From Mesorhizobium_G sp050247155 (GTDB lineage Bacteria; Pseudomonadota; Alphaproteobacteria; Rhizobiales; Rhizobiaceae): a stretch of 64,000 bases of DNA. Below, in pieces: positions 52,017 to 63,792 of the stretch. A program made the position numbers and the translations under genes. Below the pieces are notes generated by a model. It had not been told where the DNA came from and did no database searches. It worked only from the letters and a program-made list of their open reading frames with translations. Where the stretch lies: positions 1 through 64,000 of the forward strand of contig JBFWUS010000009.1 in the NCBI GenBank assembly GCA_050247155.1. The letters are read 5' to 3'. Every line of letters starts with the position of its first letter. The stretch's first letter is position 1.

Positions 52017-52988
52017 ATGGCCACTCCAGGCAATGGCGACGATTTCGATCGTCTACGGCGGGTGCATCGCGTTCTGGTGATGCACTATGTCGAAGGGCTC
52101 AGCCAGGCGGAAATCGCCAAGCGTACCGGCATGTCCCACCCAACCGTGAACCGTCTGGTGAAGGAAGGCCACGAGCGCGGCTATGTGAACATCTCCATCA
52201 GTTCGCCGCTACAGCCGCTGTTCGAAATCGAACAGAAACTGGTCGCGACGAAGGGCCTCAGCGAGGCCATCGTCACGCCGTCGATCTCGGATCAGGAAGA
52301 TGTCAATCTGGCCACGGCCGGCAAGGCAGCAGCCGACTACCTATTGTCCAAGTTGAAAGATGGCGACACCATCTGTGTTTCGGGCGGGCGCGGCGTCGAC
52401 GCGGTGATTTCGGCGCTGTCGCCGAACCGCGCTTATGACGTGACCGTGGTTCCCGCGACCGGCGGCGTGCAGGGCAATTTCTTCACCGACGTGAACCATC
52501 TGGCGGCACAGCTTGCCCGCAAACTCAACGCCAGGGCGTTCCAGCTGCATGCGCCGGTCTTCGCCCACTCGCGCGACGAGCGAGAGGTGCTGCTGTCGCT
52601 CCAGTCGGTGCGCGACGTGCTCGATCGTGCCCGCAACGCTGCCATTGCATTGGTTGGCATCGGTTCTGTGCTGGAGGAACGCTCGACCTATCGCAGCCTG
52701 GTCGCGAATGGCAGCGCCAGCAAAGAGCTCGCCAGCGTCGGTGCGGTGGGCGAATTGATCGCTCATCTGATCGACCGCGACGGCCAGCTTTGTGACTACG
52801 AACTGAACCAGCGCGTCATCGGACTGACGCTCGACGAACTTCACGCCATTCCGCTCGCAATCGGCATCTCGTCGGGCGCGCGAAAAGCACTGCCCATCGC
52901 CAGCGTATTGCGCGGCGGACATCTGGACGTGCTGGCGACCGACGAAGCCACCGGCGCGCGCATTCTCGAAACGATAAAGGACAAATAA
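52017..52988 (+). CDS. SorC/DeoR-type sugar-binding regulator (323 aa)
   Basis: The N-terminus has a helix-turn-helix (LSQAEIAKRTGMSHPTVNRLV, residues about 30-50), and the rest is a SorC-type sugar-phosphate-binding domain (ICVSGGRGVDAVISAL, VALVGIGSVLEE-like segments). The start at 52017 is 11 bases after the permease stop; the longer open frame is a shadow. SorC proteins sense a phosphorylated pathway intermediate, so it should control this operon and be encoded within it. Confidence 0.92.
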   Translation: MATPGNGDDFDRLRRVHRVLVMHYVEGLSQAEIAKRTGMSHPTVNRLVKEGHERGYVNISISSPLQPLFEIEQKLVATKGLSEAIVTPSISDQEDVNLATAGKAAADYLLSKLKDGDTICVSGGRGVDAVISALSPNRAYDVTVVPATGGVQGNFFTDVNHLAAQLARKLNARAFQLHAPVFAHSRDEREVLLSLQSVRDVLDRARNAAIALVGIGSVLEERSTYRSLVANGSASKELASVGAVGELIAHLIDRDGQLCDYELNQRVIGLTLDELHAIPLAIGISSGARKALPIASVLRGGHLDVLATDEATGARILETIKDK

Positions 52989-53977
52989 TGACCGGGCAGA
53001 ATTTGCGACGCATGGGCGGCTCCGAGGTTCAAGCCAGCGCAATTGGCCTCGGCACCTGGGCCATGGGTGGCTGGATGTGGGGCGGCAGCGACGACGCCCA
53101 ATCCATCGCCGCCATCCGGGCATCGATCGACAATGGCGTGACGCTGATCGACACGGCCCCAGGCTATGGTCTCGGGCTCGCCGAAGAGCTGGTCGGCAAG
53201 GCGGTAAAGGGCCGCCGTCGCGAAGTCGCCATCGCCACCAAGTGCGGCCTCAACTGGCACCACGGCAAGGGCAACCACTTCTTCGAAGAACTCGGCAAGC
53301 AGGTGCATCGTTATCTCGGCCGCGACGGCATTCTGCACGAGATCGATGAGAGCCTGCGCCGTTTGGACACCGACTATATCGACCTCTACATCACTCACTG
53401 GCAGGACCCCACGACGCCCGTCGAAGAGACGATGTCGACGCTGCTCGACCTGAAGAAGCAGGGTAAGATCCGCGCCATAGGCGTGAGCAACGTCACGCCT
53501 GACGATTTGAAGGCCTATCTGGGCGTGGGCCCTGTCGACGCGATCCAGGAACGCTATTCGATGCTCGATCGTGAGATCGAAACGACGCTGCTGCCGATCT
53601 GCAAAGAGAACAACGTCTCGACGCTCAGCTATTCCTCACTGGCGCTGGGGCTGCTGTCCGGCAAGATCAGTGCGGAGCGCGAGTTCAAGGGCGACGACCT
53701 GCGCAAGGATAATCCGCGCTTCTCGCGCGCCAACCGTGAACGCATCGCCGCCTTCGCTCAGGAAGTCGCTCCGCTGGCCAAGGAAAAGGGCGCGTCCATC
53801 GCACAGCTTGTGATCGCCTGGACCGTCAGCCAGCCGGCCATCACTTACGCGTTGTGTGGCGCGCGCGACGCCGTGCAGGCGGGCGAGAACGCCAAGGCCG
53901 GCACGATTGAGCTGGATAGCAGAGAGCTGCGGCAGATCGACGACGCCATCGCCGGCCATCTGACCGGCATCGCCTGA
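52988..53977 (+). CDS. Aldo/keto reductase (329 aa)
   Basis: The AKR fold is clear from IGLGTWAMGGWMWGG, the catalytic aspartate/tyrosine region LIDTAPGYGLGLAEELVGKA, the lysine in VAIATKCGL and the histidine in YITHWQDP. It reduces or oxidises an aldehyde/ketone with NADPH. The TAATG overlap with the regulator gene makes it part of the operon. The substrate could be an aldehyde released by the aldolase, but this cannot be read from sequence. Confidence 0.93.
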   Translation: MTGQNLRRMGGSEVQASAIGLGTWAMGGWMWGGSDDAQSIAAIRASIDNGVTLIDTAPGYGLGLAEELVGKAVKGRRREVAIATKCGLNWHHGKGNHFFEELGKQVHRYLGRDGILHEIDESLRRLDTDYIDLYITHWQDPTTPVEETMSTLLDLKKQGKIRAIGVSNVTPDDLKAYLGVGPVDAIQERYSMLDREIETTLLPICKENNVSTLSYSSLALGLLSGKISAEREFKGDDLRKDNPRFSRANRERIAAFAQEVAPLAKEKGASIAQLVIAWTVSQPAITYALCGARDAVQAGENAKAGTIELDSRELRQIDDAIAGHLTGIA

Positions 53978-53997
53978 CGGATTCCCGGAACCGCGCC

Positions 53998-55728
53998 ATG
54001 ACCCTCACCCGCGCTCAACGGCTGGACCGGCTGCGCCGCAAGAAGCGGGCGCAGGTGCTCGTCGTCGGCGGCGGCATCAATGGCATCGCGACCTGGCGCG
54101 ACCTGGCGCTCAACGGGGTCGATGTCGTGCTGGTCGAGCGCGTCGACTTCATGAGCGGCGCGAGTTCCGCGCCGTCGCGCATGATCCATGGCGGCCTGCG
54201 CTATATGGAGAACGGCGAGTTTGAGCTGGTGCGGGAATCGCTCGGCGAACGCAATCTTCTGCTCGCCAACGCGCCGCATCTGATTACTCCGCTACCGACG
54301 CTGATCCCGATCACCAGCCGGTTTTCCGGCATCTGGGCGGCGGCGCGGCGCTTCTTAGGCGGCAATGTCGCGCCCGGCGAACGCGGCGCGCTGATCGTCA
54401 AGATCGGCCTGACACTTTACGACCTCTATGCAGGGCGCTCGACCGGCATGCCACGCCACCGCTTCTTCGGCCGCGCTGAAACGCGGCAACGCTGGCCAGA
54501 GCTGCGGCCTGACGTCGTGGCTGGCGCGGTTTACTACGACGCCAAGATCAGCCAGCCGGAACGGTTAGGCATCGAGATGATCATTGAGGGCGAGGAAGGC
54601 GATAGCGCGCTAGCGTTGAACTATGTGGCGCTGACGCTGCTGACGGATGGTGGCGCACTGCTCGAAGACAAGCTGACCGGCGAGACGATTCAACTCGACG
54701 CCGACATTGTGGTCAATGCCAGCGGCGCATGGATCGACCTGACCAACGCGGCGGTGACGGAAAACGCCCCCCAACTGATTGGCGGCACCAAGGGTTCGCA
54801 TATCGTCATCGACAATGATCGCCTGCGCAAGGCGCTGGGCAAGGAGATGGTCTATTTCGCCAACAGCGAAGGCCGCGTCTGCGTGATGTTCAATCATCTC
54901 GGCAACGTGCTGGCCGGCTCGACCGACATCAGCGTTTCCTCACCCGAGGGCATTCGCTGCGAGCCGGCCGAGGTGGACTACATCCTTGCGTCGATCCGCG
55001 AGGTGTTCCCCAACATCAGCATCGGCGAGGACGAGATTGTTTACCGCTTCGCCGGTGTGCGCCCGCTGCCCAACAGCGCGGGCAAGATGAACGCCAATAT
55101 TTCGCGCGACCACAGTTGCGAATGGCTGGAGGAATCCGCCGGCTCGGCGCGCCCGGTGCTCAATCTCGTCGGCGGCAAATGGACGACATTTCGCGCCTTC
55201 GGTGAACAGGCGGCCGACAAGGTGCTGGCCAGGCTCGGAAAGGGCCGGCGGACATCGACCGCTAATCTCAAGATCGGCGGCGGCAATGGCTATCCCTTCT
55301 CGCAGGCATGGGGAAGCGGCCGCACCCTGCTGGCCCGCTACGGCACGCGCGCGGATGAGCTGCCTGATCAAGCTTCGGCGTCGCTCGATAGCCTGCCCGC
55401 CTATTCGAGCGACGAGATCGAATGGCTGATCGAAAACGAACATGTCGTGCGGCTCGCCGACCTCGTGCTGCGACGGCTGACGATCGCCTTTTCCGGCGAA
55501 CTGTCGCTGGCCGCCATCGAAGAGCTGAGCCAGGTCGCGGCGCGACGCCTCGCCTGGGACGAAGCGCGTCGCCGCGCGGAGGTCGCCGACCTGCTCGACC
55601 AGCTCGAAACCAATCACGGGCTTTCTGCCGCGCGGCTCGAAGCCAGAAATCCAGACTGGAAGGAAGACGATGTACGACGCCCGCAAAGCCCGCATGAACC
55701 GCCTGTTCGCCAACGGCAGATGTCTTGA
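53998..55728 (+). CDS. GlpD-like FAD-dependent polyol-phosphate dehydrogenase (576 aa)
   Basis: The FAD-binding motif VVGGGINGIATWRDLALNG (residues about 23-41), the SRMIHGGLRYME loop and GTKGSHIV are those of glycerol-3-phosphate dehydrogenase GlpD. At 576 residues and in an operon with a kinase, it more likely oxidises the phosphate of a longer polyol, like EryB in erythritol catabolism. It likely passes electrons to the membrane quinone pool. Its 3' end overlaps the aldolase gene by 59 bases. Confidence 0.9.
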   Translation: MTLTRAQRLDRLRRKKRAQVLVVGGGINGIATWRDLALNGVDVVLVERVDFMSGASSAPSRMIHGGLRYMENGEFELVRESLGERNLLLANAPHLITPLPTLIPITSRFSGIWAAARRFLGGNVAPGERGALIVKIGLTLYDLYAGRSTGMPRHRFFGRAETRQRWPELRPDVVAGAVYYDAKISQPERLGIEMIIEGEEGDSALALNYVALTLLTDGGALLEDKLTGETIQLDADIVVNASGAWIDLTNAAVTENAPQLIGGTKGSHIVIDNDRLRKALGKEMVYFANSEGRVCVMFNHLGNVLAGSTDISVSSPEGIRCEPAEVDYILASIREVFPNISIGEDEIVYRFAGVRPLPNSAGKMNANISRDHSCEWLEESAGSARPVLNLVGGKWTTFRAFGEQAADKVLARLGKGRRTSTANLKIGGGNGYPFSQAWGSGRTLLARYGTRADELPDQASASLDSLPAYSSDEIEWLIENEHVVRLADLVLRRLTIAFSGELSLAAIEELSQVAARRLAWDEARRRAEVADLLDQLETNHGLSAARLEARNPDWKEDDVRRPQSPHEPPVRQRQMS

Positions 55729-56515
55729 TGTCGCGATCGACCATGGCGTGTGCAACGAGCCGTCTTTCATGGATGGGCTGGAAGACATGGGCCGCGTCGT
55801 CGACTTCCTGGTCGAGGCGCGCCCCGACGCTATCCAGATGAATTTTGGCCAGTCAGACCTGCTGCAGGGCAGGCCGGGCAAGGACAAGCCGGCGCTGGTC
55901 ATGCGCATCGACATGGGCAACCCCTACAACCGGCAGCGGCATCGCGAAATGTGGGCAGTCTTGCAGAACGTCAGGGATCCGATCCTGCCTGCGCTGAAAA
56001 TGGACGCGGTGTGCGTGGTGGTGAATCTGTTCATGTTGCCTGACGAACCTGCGCTGTTTCGCCAATGTGTGGAGAACATTTCGCGGGTACGCGAGGATTG
56101 CGACCGCTACGGCATGCCGCTGATGATCGAACCGCTCGTGATGCAGCCGAATAGCGACAAGGGCGGTTATTTGGTCGACGGCGACGCGGAGAAGATCGTC
56201 ACGCTGGTGCGCCTGGCGCGCGAAATGGGCGCCGACATCATCAAGGCCGACCCGACTGCGGATCCGAACGAATTCCACCGCGTTGTTGAAGCCGCGCGCT
56301 GCCCTGTGCTGGTGCGCGGCGGCGGCAAGGCCGACCTGCGCCAGGTCTTCGCCAATTCCTACCAACTGATGCGACAGGGCGCGCACGGCATGGTCTATGG
56401 CCGCAATATTTACCAGCACGATAATCCCGGCCGCGTCGTGAAGGCACTGATGGCGATGATCCATGACAAAGCCGACGATGCGAAGGCCTGGGACATCTAT
56501 GAGGCTGCGGCGTGA
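55670..56515 (+). CDS. DhnA/LsrF-type class I aldolase (281 aa)
   Basis: A class I fructose-bisphosphate-aldolase-like (DhnA) fold is indicated by RCLDVAIDHGVCNEPSF at the N-terminus, ADIIKADPTADPNEF with the Schiff-base lysine, and VLVRGGGKADLRQV. The start at 55670 (AAGGAAG box) lies inside the previous gene; MNRLF at 55694 is an alternative. It should cleave the phosphorylated keto-sugar. The GTGA overlap leads into the kinase. Confidence 0.9.
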   Translation: MYDARKARMNRLFANGRCLDVAIDHGVCNEPSFMDGLEDMGRVVDFLVEARPDAIQMNFGQSDLLQGRPGKDKPALVMRIDMGNPYNRQRHREMWAVLQNVRDPILPALKMDAVCVVVNLFMLPDEPALFRQCVENISRVREDCDRYGMPLMIEPLVMQPNSDKGGYLVDGDAEKIVTLVRLAREMGADIIKADPTADPNEFHRVVEAARCPVLVRGGGKADLRQVFANSYQLMRQGAHGMVYGRNIYQHDNPGRVVKALMAMIHDKADDAKAWDIYEAAA

Positions 56516-58014
56516 GCAAATATCTGCTTGGCATCGACGCCGGCAACACCGTCGTCAAGGCTGTATTGTTCGATTTGAACGGTCGCATGTTGGCGCGCGC
56601 CGCGATTGACGGCCAATCGCGCCAGCCGCATCCCGGTTATGTCGAGCGCGACATCGGCGAGCTCTGGCGCAACGCCGCGCAAGTGATCCGCCAATGCCTC
56701 GACAAAGCCGGTGCGACCGGGGCGGATGTGACTGCGGTTGGCACGGCCGGCCATGGCAACGGCCTTTACTTGCTCGACCGTGCTGGCGAACCGCTGCTCG
56801 GCATCCAGTCGATCGACAACCGCGCGGCAAAGCTGGCGGCCGAGATCCGGTCTTCGTCTGTCGGCGACCGTCTCTATCCATTGTGCCTGCAACGGCCATG
56901 GCCGGCGCAGACACCGACGCTGCTGCTGTGGCTGAAGCAGAATCAGCCTGAACTTTTGGCGCGGGCTGGCACGGTGCTGCTGTGCAAGGATCTGCTGATC
57001 GCGATGCTGACTGGCCGCCATGCTTCCGACTATTCGGATATGAGCGGAGCCGGCCTGATCCGCCTGCCCGAGCGCGCCTATGACGCGGCGCTGATGGAAG
57101 CCTATGGCCTTGGCGAGTTGCTGCCGCTGCTCCCCGAAATGGTCGAGTCCGAAGCCATCGCGGGCCGCGTTAGCGCCGCTGCTGCGCAGGCCACGGGCCT
57201 TCTGGAAGGCACGCCGGTGTCCGGCGGCTTCTTCGACGTGGTCGCCTCCATGGTCGGCTCCGGCGTCAGTGCGCCGGGGGAAGCGGCGATCGTCGCCGGA
57301 ACCTGGGGCATCAACCAGGTGGTGCGTGCAGCACCCCTGGTCGACGACCGCGTGTTCCACAATTCCACATGGGCGCCAGACCGCTACATCGCCATCGAAT
57401 CCAGCGCCACCTCGGCGGTCAATCTCGAATGGTATGTGCGCGAGTTCGGGCAGGGCCATGGCGCGGAGGCATTTGAGGCCTGCAACGCGCTGGTGGCTTC
57501 GGTGGAGCCGGCTGTCGAGCTGCCGCTATTCCTGCCTTTCCTGTTCGGCTCAGCCACGTCGCCCGACGCACGCGGCGCGTTCGTCGGCCTCTCCGGCTGG
57601 CACGGCAAGGCGCAAATGCTCTACGCCCTTTACGAAGGCGTGGCCTTCGAACACCGCCGCCACATCGAACGCTTACGCGCCGCAGGCGCAAGTTTTGACC
57701 GTGCCACCCTTTCCGGCGGCGGGTCGCGCAGCGCGGCATGGCGGCAGATCTTCGCCGACATAATCGGCGTGCCGATCACCGTCGCCGAGTGCCAGGAGAC
57801 CGGCGCGCTGGGGGCCGCGATTTCCGGCGGCGTCGCGGCCGGTGTTTTCGCATCCCTTGAGGCAGGCATTTCATCCACGGTGCGCGTAAAGCGCTCCTAT
57901 CAGCCCGACGCTGGGCGGGCGGCGCTGTTCGAACGCCGTTACCGGCTGTTTCGCGAACTTGCCGAAGACATGCCGAAACGTTGGCGCAGCTATGTGGATG
58001 GAGCCGTGGCATGA
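56512..58014 (+). CDS. FGGY-family carbohydrate kinase (500 aa)
   Basis: The sugar-kinase fold is clear: phosphate-binding GIDAGNTVVKAVLFD at the N-terminus, AVGTAGHGNGLYLLD, DYSDMSGAGLIRL, and the C-terminal LSGGGSRSAAWRQIFAD that is the FGGY ADP-binding signature. It starts at GTG 56512, overlapping the aldolase stop. It would phosphorylate the imported polyol or sugar as the first intracellular step and is the last gene of the operon. Confidence 0.94.
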   Translation: MSKYLLGIDAGNTVVKAVLFDLNGRMLARAAIDGQSRQPHPGYVERDIGELWRNAAQVIRQCLDKAGATGADVTAVGTAGHGNGLYLLDRAGEPLLGIQSIDNRAAKLAAEIRSSSVGDRLYPLCLQRPWPAQTPTLLLWLKQNQPELLARAGTVLLCKDLLIAMLTGRHASDYSDMSGAGLIRLPERAYDAALMEAYGLGELLPLLPEMVESEAIAGRVSAAAAQATGLLEGTPVSGGFFDVVASMVGSGVSAPGEAAIVAGTWGINQVVRAAPLVDDRVFHNSTWAPDRYIAIESSATSAVNLEWYVREFGQGHGAEAFEACNALVASVEPAVELPLFLPFLFGSATSPDARGAFVGLSGWHGKAQMLYALYEGVAFEHRRHIERLRAAGASFDRATLSGGGSRSAAWRQIFADIIGVPITVAECQETGALGAAISGGVAAGVFASLEAGISSTVRVKRSYQPDAGRAALFERRYRLFRELAEDMPKRWRSYVDGAVA

Positions 58015-58036
58015 GCACAGGTGACGATCTCGGCAG

Positions 58037-58239
58037 CTAGACTACGTCATCGTCGGCTCGGATTCGTCAGGCTGCGTTCTCGTCACCGGCTGAACGCCGA
58101 TCGCCCAGCGTCGGACAGCCACGGTCGCTCTACCGCTACAAGCGGCCTCAATGTCCTGCGCAACGCCGACTGCTCCACCATCGTCTCCAGCAAGACCCGC
58201 GCCGTCATGATTGCCGAAAAGTGCGCAAGATGTTGGTGA
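58037..58239 (+). pseudogene. GMC oxidoreductase relic with large internal deletion
   Basis: The start reads LDYVIVGSDSSGCVLVTG, the FAD-binding N-terminus of choline-dehydrogenase-type GMC enzymes, and runs into a stop. A shifted frame then reads NVLRNADCSTIVSSKTRAVM and IAEKCA, which matches the C-terminal VxDASxxPTxxSGNTNAPTIMIAEKAADM motif of the same family. Some 500 residues between are gone. Confidence 0.7.
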
Positions 58240-58345
58240 CCAACCGTCAAATCGCCCGTTTCTGACCGTAGAACCTTGTTGCCGGGCGTGTGCGTCCATA
58301 CGTAGCGAGGATTAGGGCGGCTCCGTCGCCGATCGGGACAAGCGG

Positions 58346-59251
58346 ATGATCAACGAAAAGTTTTTGGCGTCTGTGGTGGCCGTGCGCACTTCCATTCCGG
58401 ACGATGCGTTTACGGCGCAGACGCTTGGCACCTTGCGCGAAGGCAGCGGCGTCGTCATTCGCGACGACGGATTGGTACTTACTATCGGCTATTTGATCAC
58501 CGAGGCCGAAGAGGTCTGGTTGACCAAGCAGGATGGCAAGGTCGTCGCCGGTCATGCGCTGGCTTACGACCAGGAGACCGGCTTCGGCCTCGTGCAGGCG
58601 CTCGGTCCGCTCGACCTGCCGGCGCTCGAATTCGGCGATTCTTCGAAGGCGAAAGTCGGCGACCCGATCGCGCTGACGGACGGTGGCGGCCAGTCGGTGC
58701 AGGGACAGATCGTCGCCAAACAGGAGTTTGCCGGCTATTGGGAGTATCTGCTCGACGAGGCGATCTTCATCGCTCCGGCGCATCCCTCCTGGGGCGGCGC
58801 TGCCCTGATCGATGTGAACGGCAAGTTGCTTGGCATCGGCTCGCTCAGGCTGCAAATGAACCGGCGCGGCGACATCGTCGACATCAACATGGTCGTGCCG
58901 ATCAACTATCTGCGCCCGATCCTTGACGATTTGTTGCGTCGCGGTCGCGTCGACAAGCCGCCGCGGCCTTGGCTGGGCGCCTTTACGGCCGAGACCAATG
59001 GCAAGGTCGTGGTGATGAACGTCGCCAAAGGCGGTCCGGCCGCGGAAGCCGGCTTGCGGCAGGGTGACATCATCTCCGACGTGCGCGATGCCGAGGTGGA
59101 AAGCCTGGCGGATTTTTACCGCAAAATCTGGGCGATCGGCCCAGCCGGCACGGAGGTTCCGATGCGCGTCGTGCGTGGCGGCCGCGAGACCTGGCTGCGG
59201 GTCAAATCTGCCGACCGCGCCGAGTTTTTGAAGAAGCCGCAGTTGCAGTAG
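58346..59251 (+). CDS. DegP/HtrA-like protein lacking catalytic residues (301 aa)
   Basis: The trypsin-like fold (REGSGVVIRDDGLVLTIGYLI, then QETGFGLVQALG) and a C-terminal PDZ domain (KGGPAAEAGLRQGDIISDV, residues about 220-245) are clear. The catalytic histidine normally following VLTN is replaced (LTIGYLI), the Asp region is altered, and the GNSGGP serine loop reads PSWGGAAL. It should therefore be a non-proteolytic scaffold or chaperone. No signal peptide is visible with this start, which is unusual for the family. Confidence 0.85.
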   Translation: MINEKFLASVVAVRTSIPDDAFTAQTLGTLREGSGVVIRDDGLVLTIGYLITEAEEVWLTKQDGKVVAGHALAYDQETGFGLVQALGPLDLPALEFGDSSKAKVGDPIALTDGGGQSVQGQIVAKQEFAGYWEYLLDEAIFIAPAHPSWGGAALIDVNGKLLGIGSLRLQMNRRGDIVDINMVVPINYLRPILDDLLRRGRVDKPPRPWLGAFTAETNGKVVVMNVAKGGPAAEAGLRQGDIISDVRDAEVESLADFYRKIWAIGPAGTEVPMRVVRGGRETWLRVKSADRAEFLKKPQLQ

Positions 59252-59355
59252 GCACTCGAACGCCTTGGCATCGTAAGACCCAAGAATGTCGATGGCTGGC
59301 AGCCTGATACGCGCATTGTGGAAGCCCTAACGACAGACGAGCTTATCATTGGCCG

Positions 59356-59523
59356 ATGGGCGAACCCACGCAAATGAAGCACAGGCTGCGCTCCCTTGAC
59401 GAATTTGAGCCGCCAGCTTGGCATGGAAAGGCAAACCCCGGTCGGGCGTTCGCTGTCAGCCTCGGCGCGATCATGTTGGTTGGATTTGGGATCGGCGCAT
59501 TGATCTCGATGTTTTCGTCTTAA
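59356..59523 (+). CDS. Small single-helix membrane protein (55 aa)
   Basis: The frame MGEPTQMKHRLRSLDEF, then a polar linker and one hydrophobic helix (FAVSLGAIMLVGFGIGALIS), ends at 59523. No close ribosome-binding site was found for the first ATG, and the second at 59374 is an alternative. Coding is suggested by the sharp polar/hydrophobic division. Function is unknown. Confidence 0.5.
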   Translation: MGEPTQMKHRLRSLDEFEPPAWHGKANPGRAFAVSLGAIMLVGFGIGALISMFSS

Positions 59524-59600
59524 CGCCAGCTATTCGCTTTTCAACAGCGCCCGATACGCTTATGCCCTCCCAATCGCGATCCGCTGCATAGGGAAAAGAC

Positions 59601-61115
59601 ATGAGCCATCGTCCGGTTATGCTGGCCATCCTCGACGGGTGGGGTTGGCGCGAGGAAAGCCAGGACAACGCCGTGCTACTGGCCGACACGCCGAATTTCG
59701 ACAAGGCGTGGAACAACAATCCACACGCCTTGCTGGATGCTTCGGGCATCGATGTCGGCCTGCCGGCGGGGCAGATGGGCAATTCCGAGGTCGGCCATCT
59801 GAACATTGGCGCTGGGCGGGTGGTGTTGCAGGATTTGATGCTGATTGCGACGGCCTTTACGTCAGGCGAGATCGAGAATTCGGCCGCGTTCCAGTCGCTG
59901 GTGACGAGCCTGCGCGCATCCGGCGGGATGTGCCATCTGCTCGGCCTCGTCTCCGACGGCGGCGTCCATTCGCATACTGATCATCTGGTCGCGCTTACCC
60001 TGCTGCTAGACAAGGCCGGCCTGCGCTCGTCGATCCATGTCTTTACCGACGGCCGCGACACACCGCCGCGTTCGGCCGCTGCCTATCTGCAGGGGCTCGC
60101 ACCGAAGCTGCCGGCCAGCGCGACGATCGCCACCGTCATTGGCCGCTACTACGCGATGGACCGCGACAAGCGCTGGGAGCGCGTCTCTGCGGCCTATTCC
60201 GCGCTGGCCGATGGCGAGGGCGCACATTTCCGCGATGCCGTTTCGGCGGTGGCGGCGTCCTACGGCGCTGACGTCACCGACGAGTTCATAAAACCCTGTG
60301 TGATCGGCAGCTATGCCGGCATGCGCGACGGCGACGCGCTCTTGTCGTTCAATTTCCGCTCGGACCGCGTGCGCGAAATTCTGGCCGCGTTGCTGGATCC
60401 GGCCTTTGCCGGTTTCGAGCGCAAGCGCGTGGTGCGCTTTGCCGATGCTGTCGGCATGGCCGACTATGGCGAGGATATCTCGCGCTTCATGAAGACGATC
60501 CTCGCTCCGAAGGATTTGCGCGAGGTTTTGGGCGCGGTCGTCTCGAAGGCCGGCAAGACGCAAGTGCGCATGGCCGAGACGGAGAAATTTCCGCACGTCA
60601 CCTATTTCCTGAATGGCGGCGCGGAAGAGCCCTATGCGGGGGAGGACCGTATCCTGGTGCCATCGCCGAAGGTCGCCACTTACGATCTGCAGCCGGAGAT
60701 GTCGGCAATCGAGCTGGCGGACCGCGCGGTCGAGGCGATCGAGAGCGAAAAATACGATCTGATCGTGCTGAACTTCGCCAATCCGGACATGGTGGGCCAC
60801 ACCGGCAGTCTGCCGGCGGCGATCAATGCGGTAGAAACGGTCGACGGTTGCCTGGGACGTATCGTAGCCGCCATCGGCAAGGTCGGCGGCGCGCTGCTGG
60901 TGACGGCCGACCACGGCAATTGCGAGGTGATGCGCGATCCCGTCACCGGCCAGCCGCACACCGCGCATACCACCAACAAGGTGCCGGTGATCCTGCTCGG
61001 CGTGCCGGGGGCAACAATCGGCAATGGGCGTCTCGCCGATCTCGCGCCGACGCTGCTGGTGCTGATGGGGCTCAAGCAGCCGGCCGAGATGACGGGGCAG
61101 TCGTTGATTCGCTAG
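59601..61115 (+). CDS. gpmI: Cofactor-independent phosphoglycerate mutase (504 aa)
   Basis: The alkaline-phosphatase-like fold is shown by ILDGWGWREE, the catalytic-serine loop QMGNSEVGHLNIGAGRVV, GLVSDGGVHSHTDH, FTDGRDTPP and the metal ligands in NFANPDMVGHTG and TADHGNCEVM. It interconverts 3- and 2-phosphoglycerate in glycolysis using Mn2+, with no 2,3-bisphosphoglycerate. Length is standard. The gene is ordinary chromosomal housekeeping. Confidence 0.97.
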   Translation: MSHRPVMLAILDGWGWREESQDNAVLLADTPNFDKAWNNNPHALLDASGIDVGLPAGQMGNSEVGHLNIGAGRVVLQDLMLIATAFTSGEIENSAAFQSLVTSLRASGGMCHLLGLVSDGGVHSHTDHLVALTLLLDKAGLRSSIHVFTDGRDTPPRSAAAYLQGLAPKLPASATIATVIGRYYAMDRDKRWERVSAAYSALADGEGAHFRDAVSAVAASYGADVTDEFIKPCVIGSYAGMRDGDALLSFNFRSDRVREILAALLDPAFAGFERKRVVRFADAVGMADYGEDISRFMKTILAPKDLREVLGAVVSKAGKTQVRMAETEKFPHVTYFLNGGAEEPYAGEDRILVPSPKVATYDLQPEMSAIELADRAVEAIESEKYDLIVLNFANPDMVGHTGSLPAAINAVETVDGCLGRIVAAIGKVGGALLVTADHGNCEVMRDPVTGQPHTAHTTNKVPVILLGVPGATIGNGRLADLAPTLLVLMGLKQPAEMTGQSLIR

Positions 61116-61303
61116 GCCTCGGCGGCCGTGCCGCGCAACCCCTTAGGCGGCCAGGCCGGTATCTATAGACCTGTATGCTGACGGGGCAAAAAGCCGGTAA
61201 ACCTTGGAAAATCAGGCATAAACGCCTATATTCGACCAATCTTCAGCGTTCGATTCGACGAAACGATCGAACGCTTCTCACCGTCCATTAACGAAAGTAG
61301 CGC

Positions 61304-63748
<2,445 letters not shown>

Positions 63749-63792
63749 AGGAAGTTGATAAACGGAATTCCGTTGCAATAGACGGAAATCCT

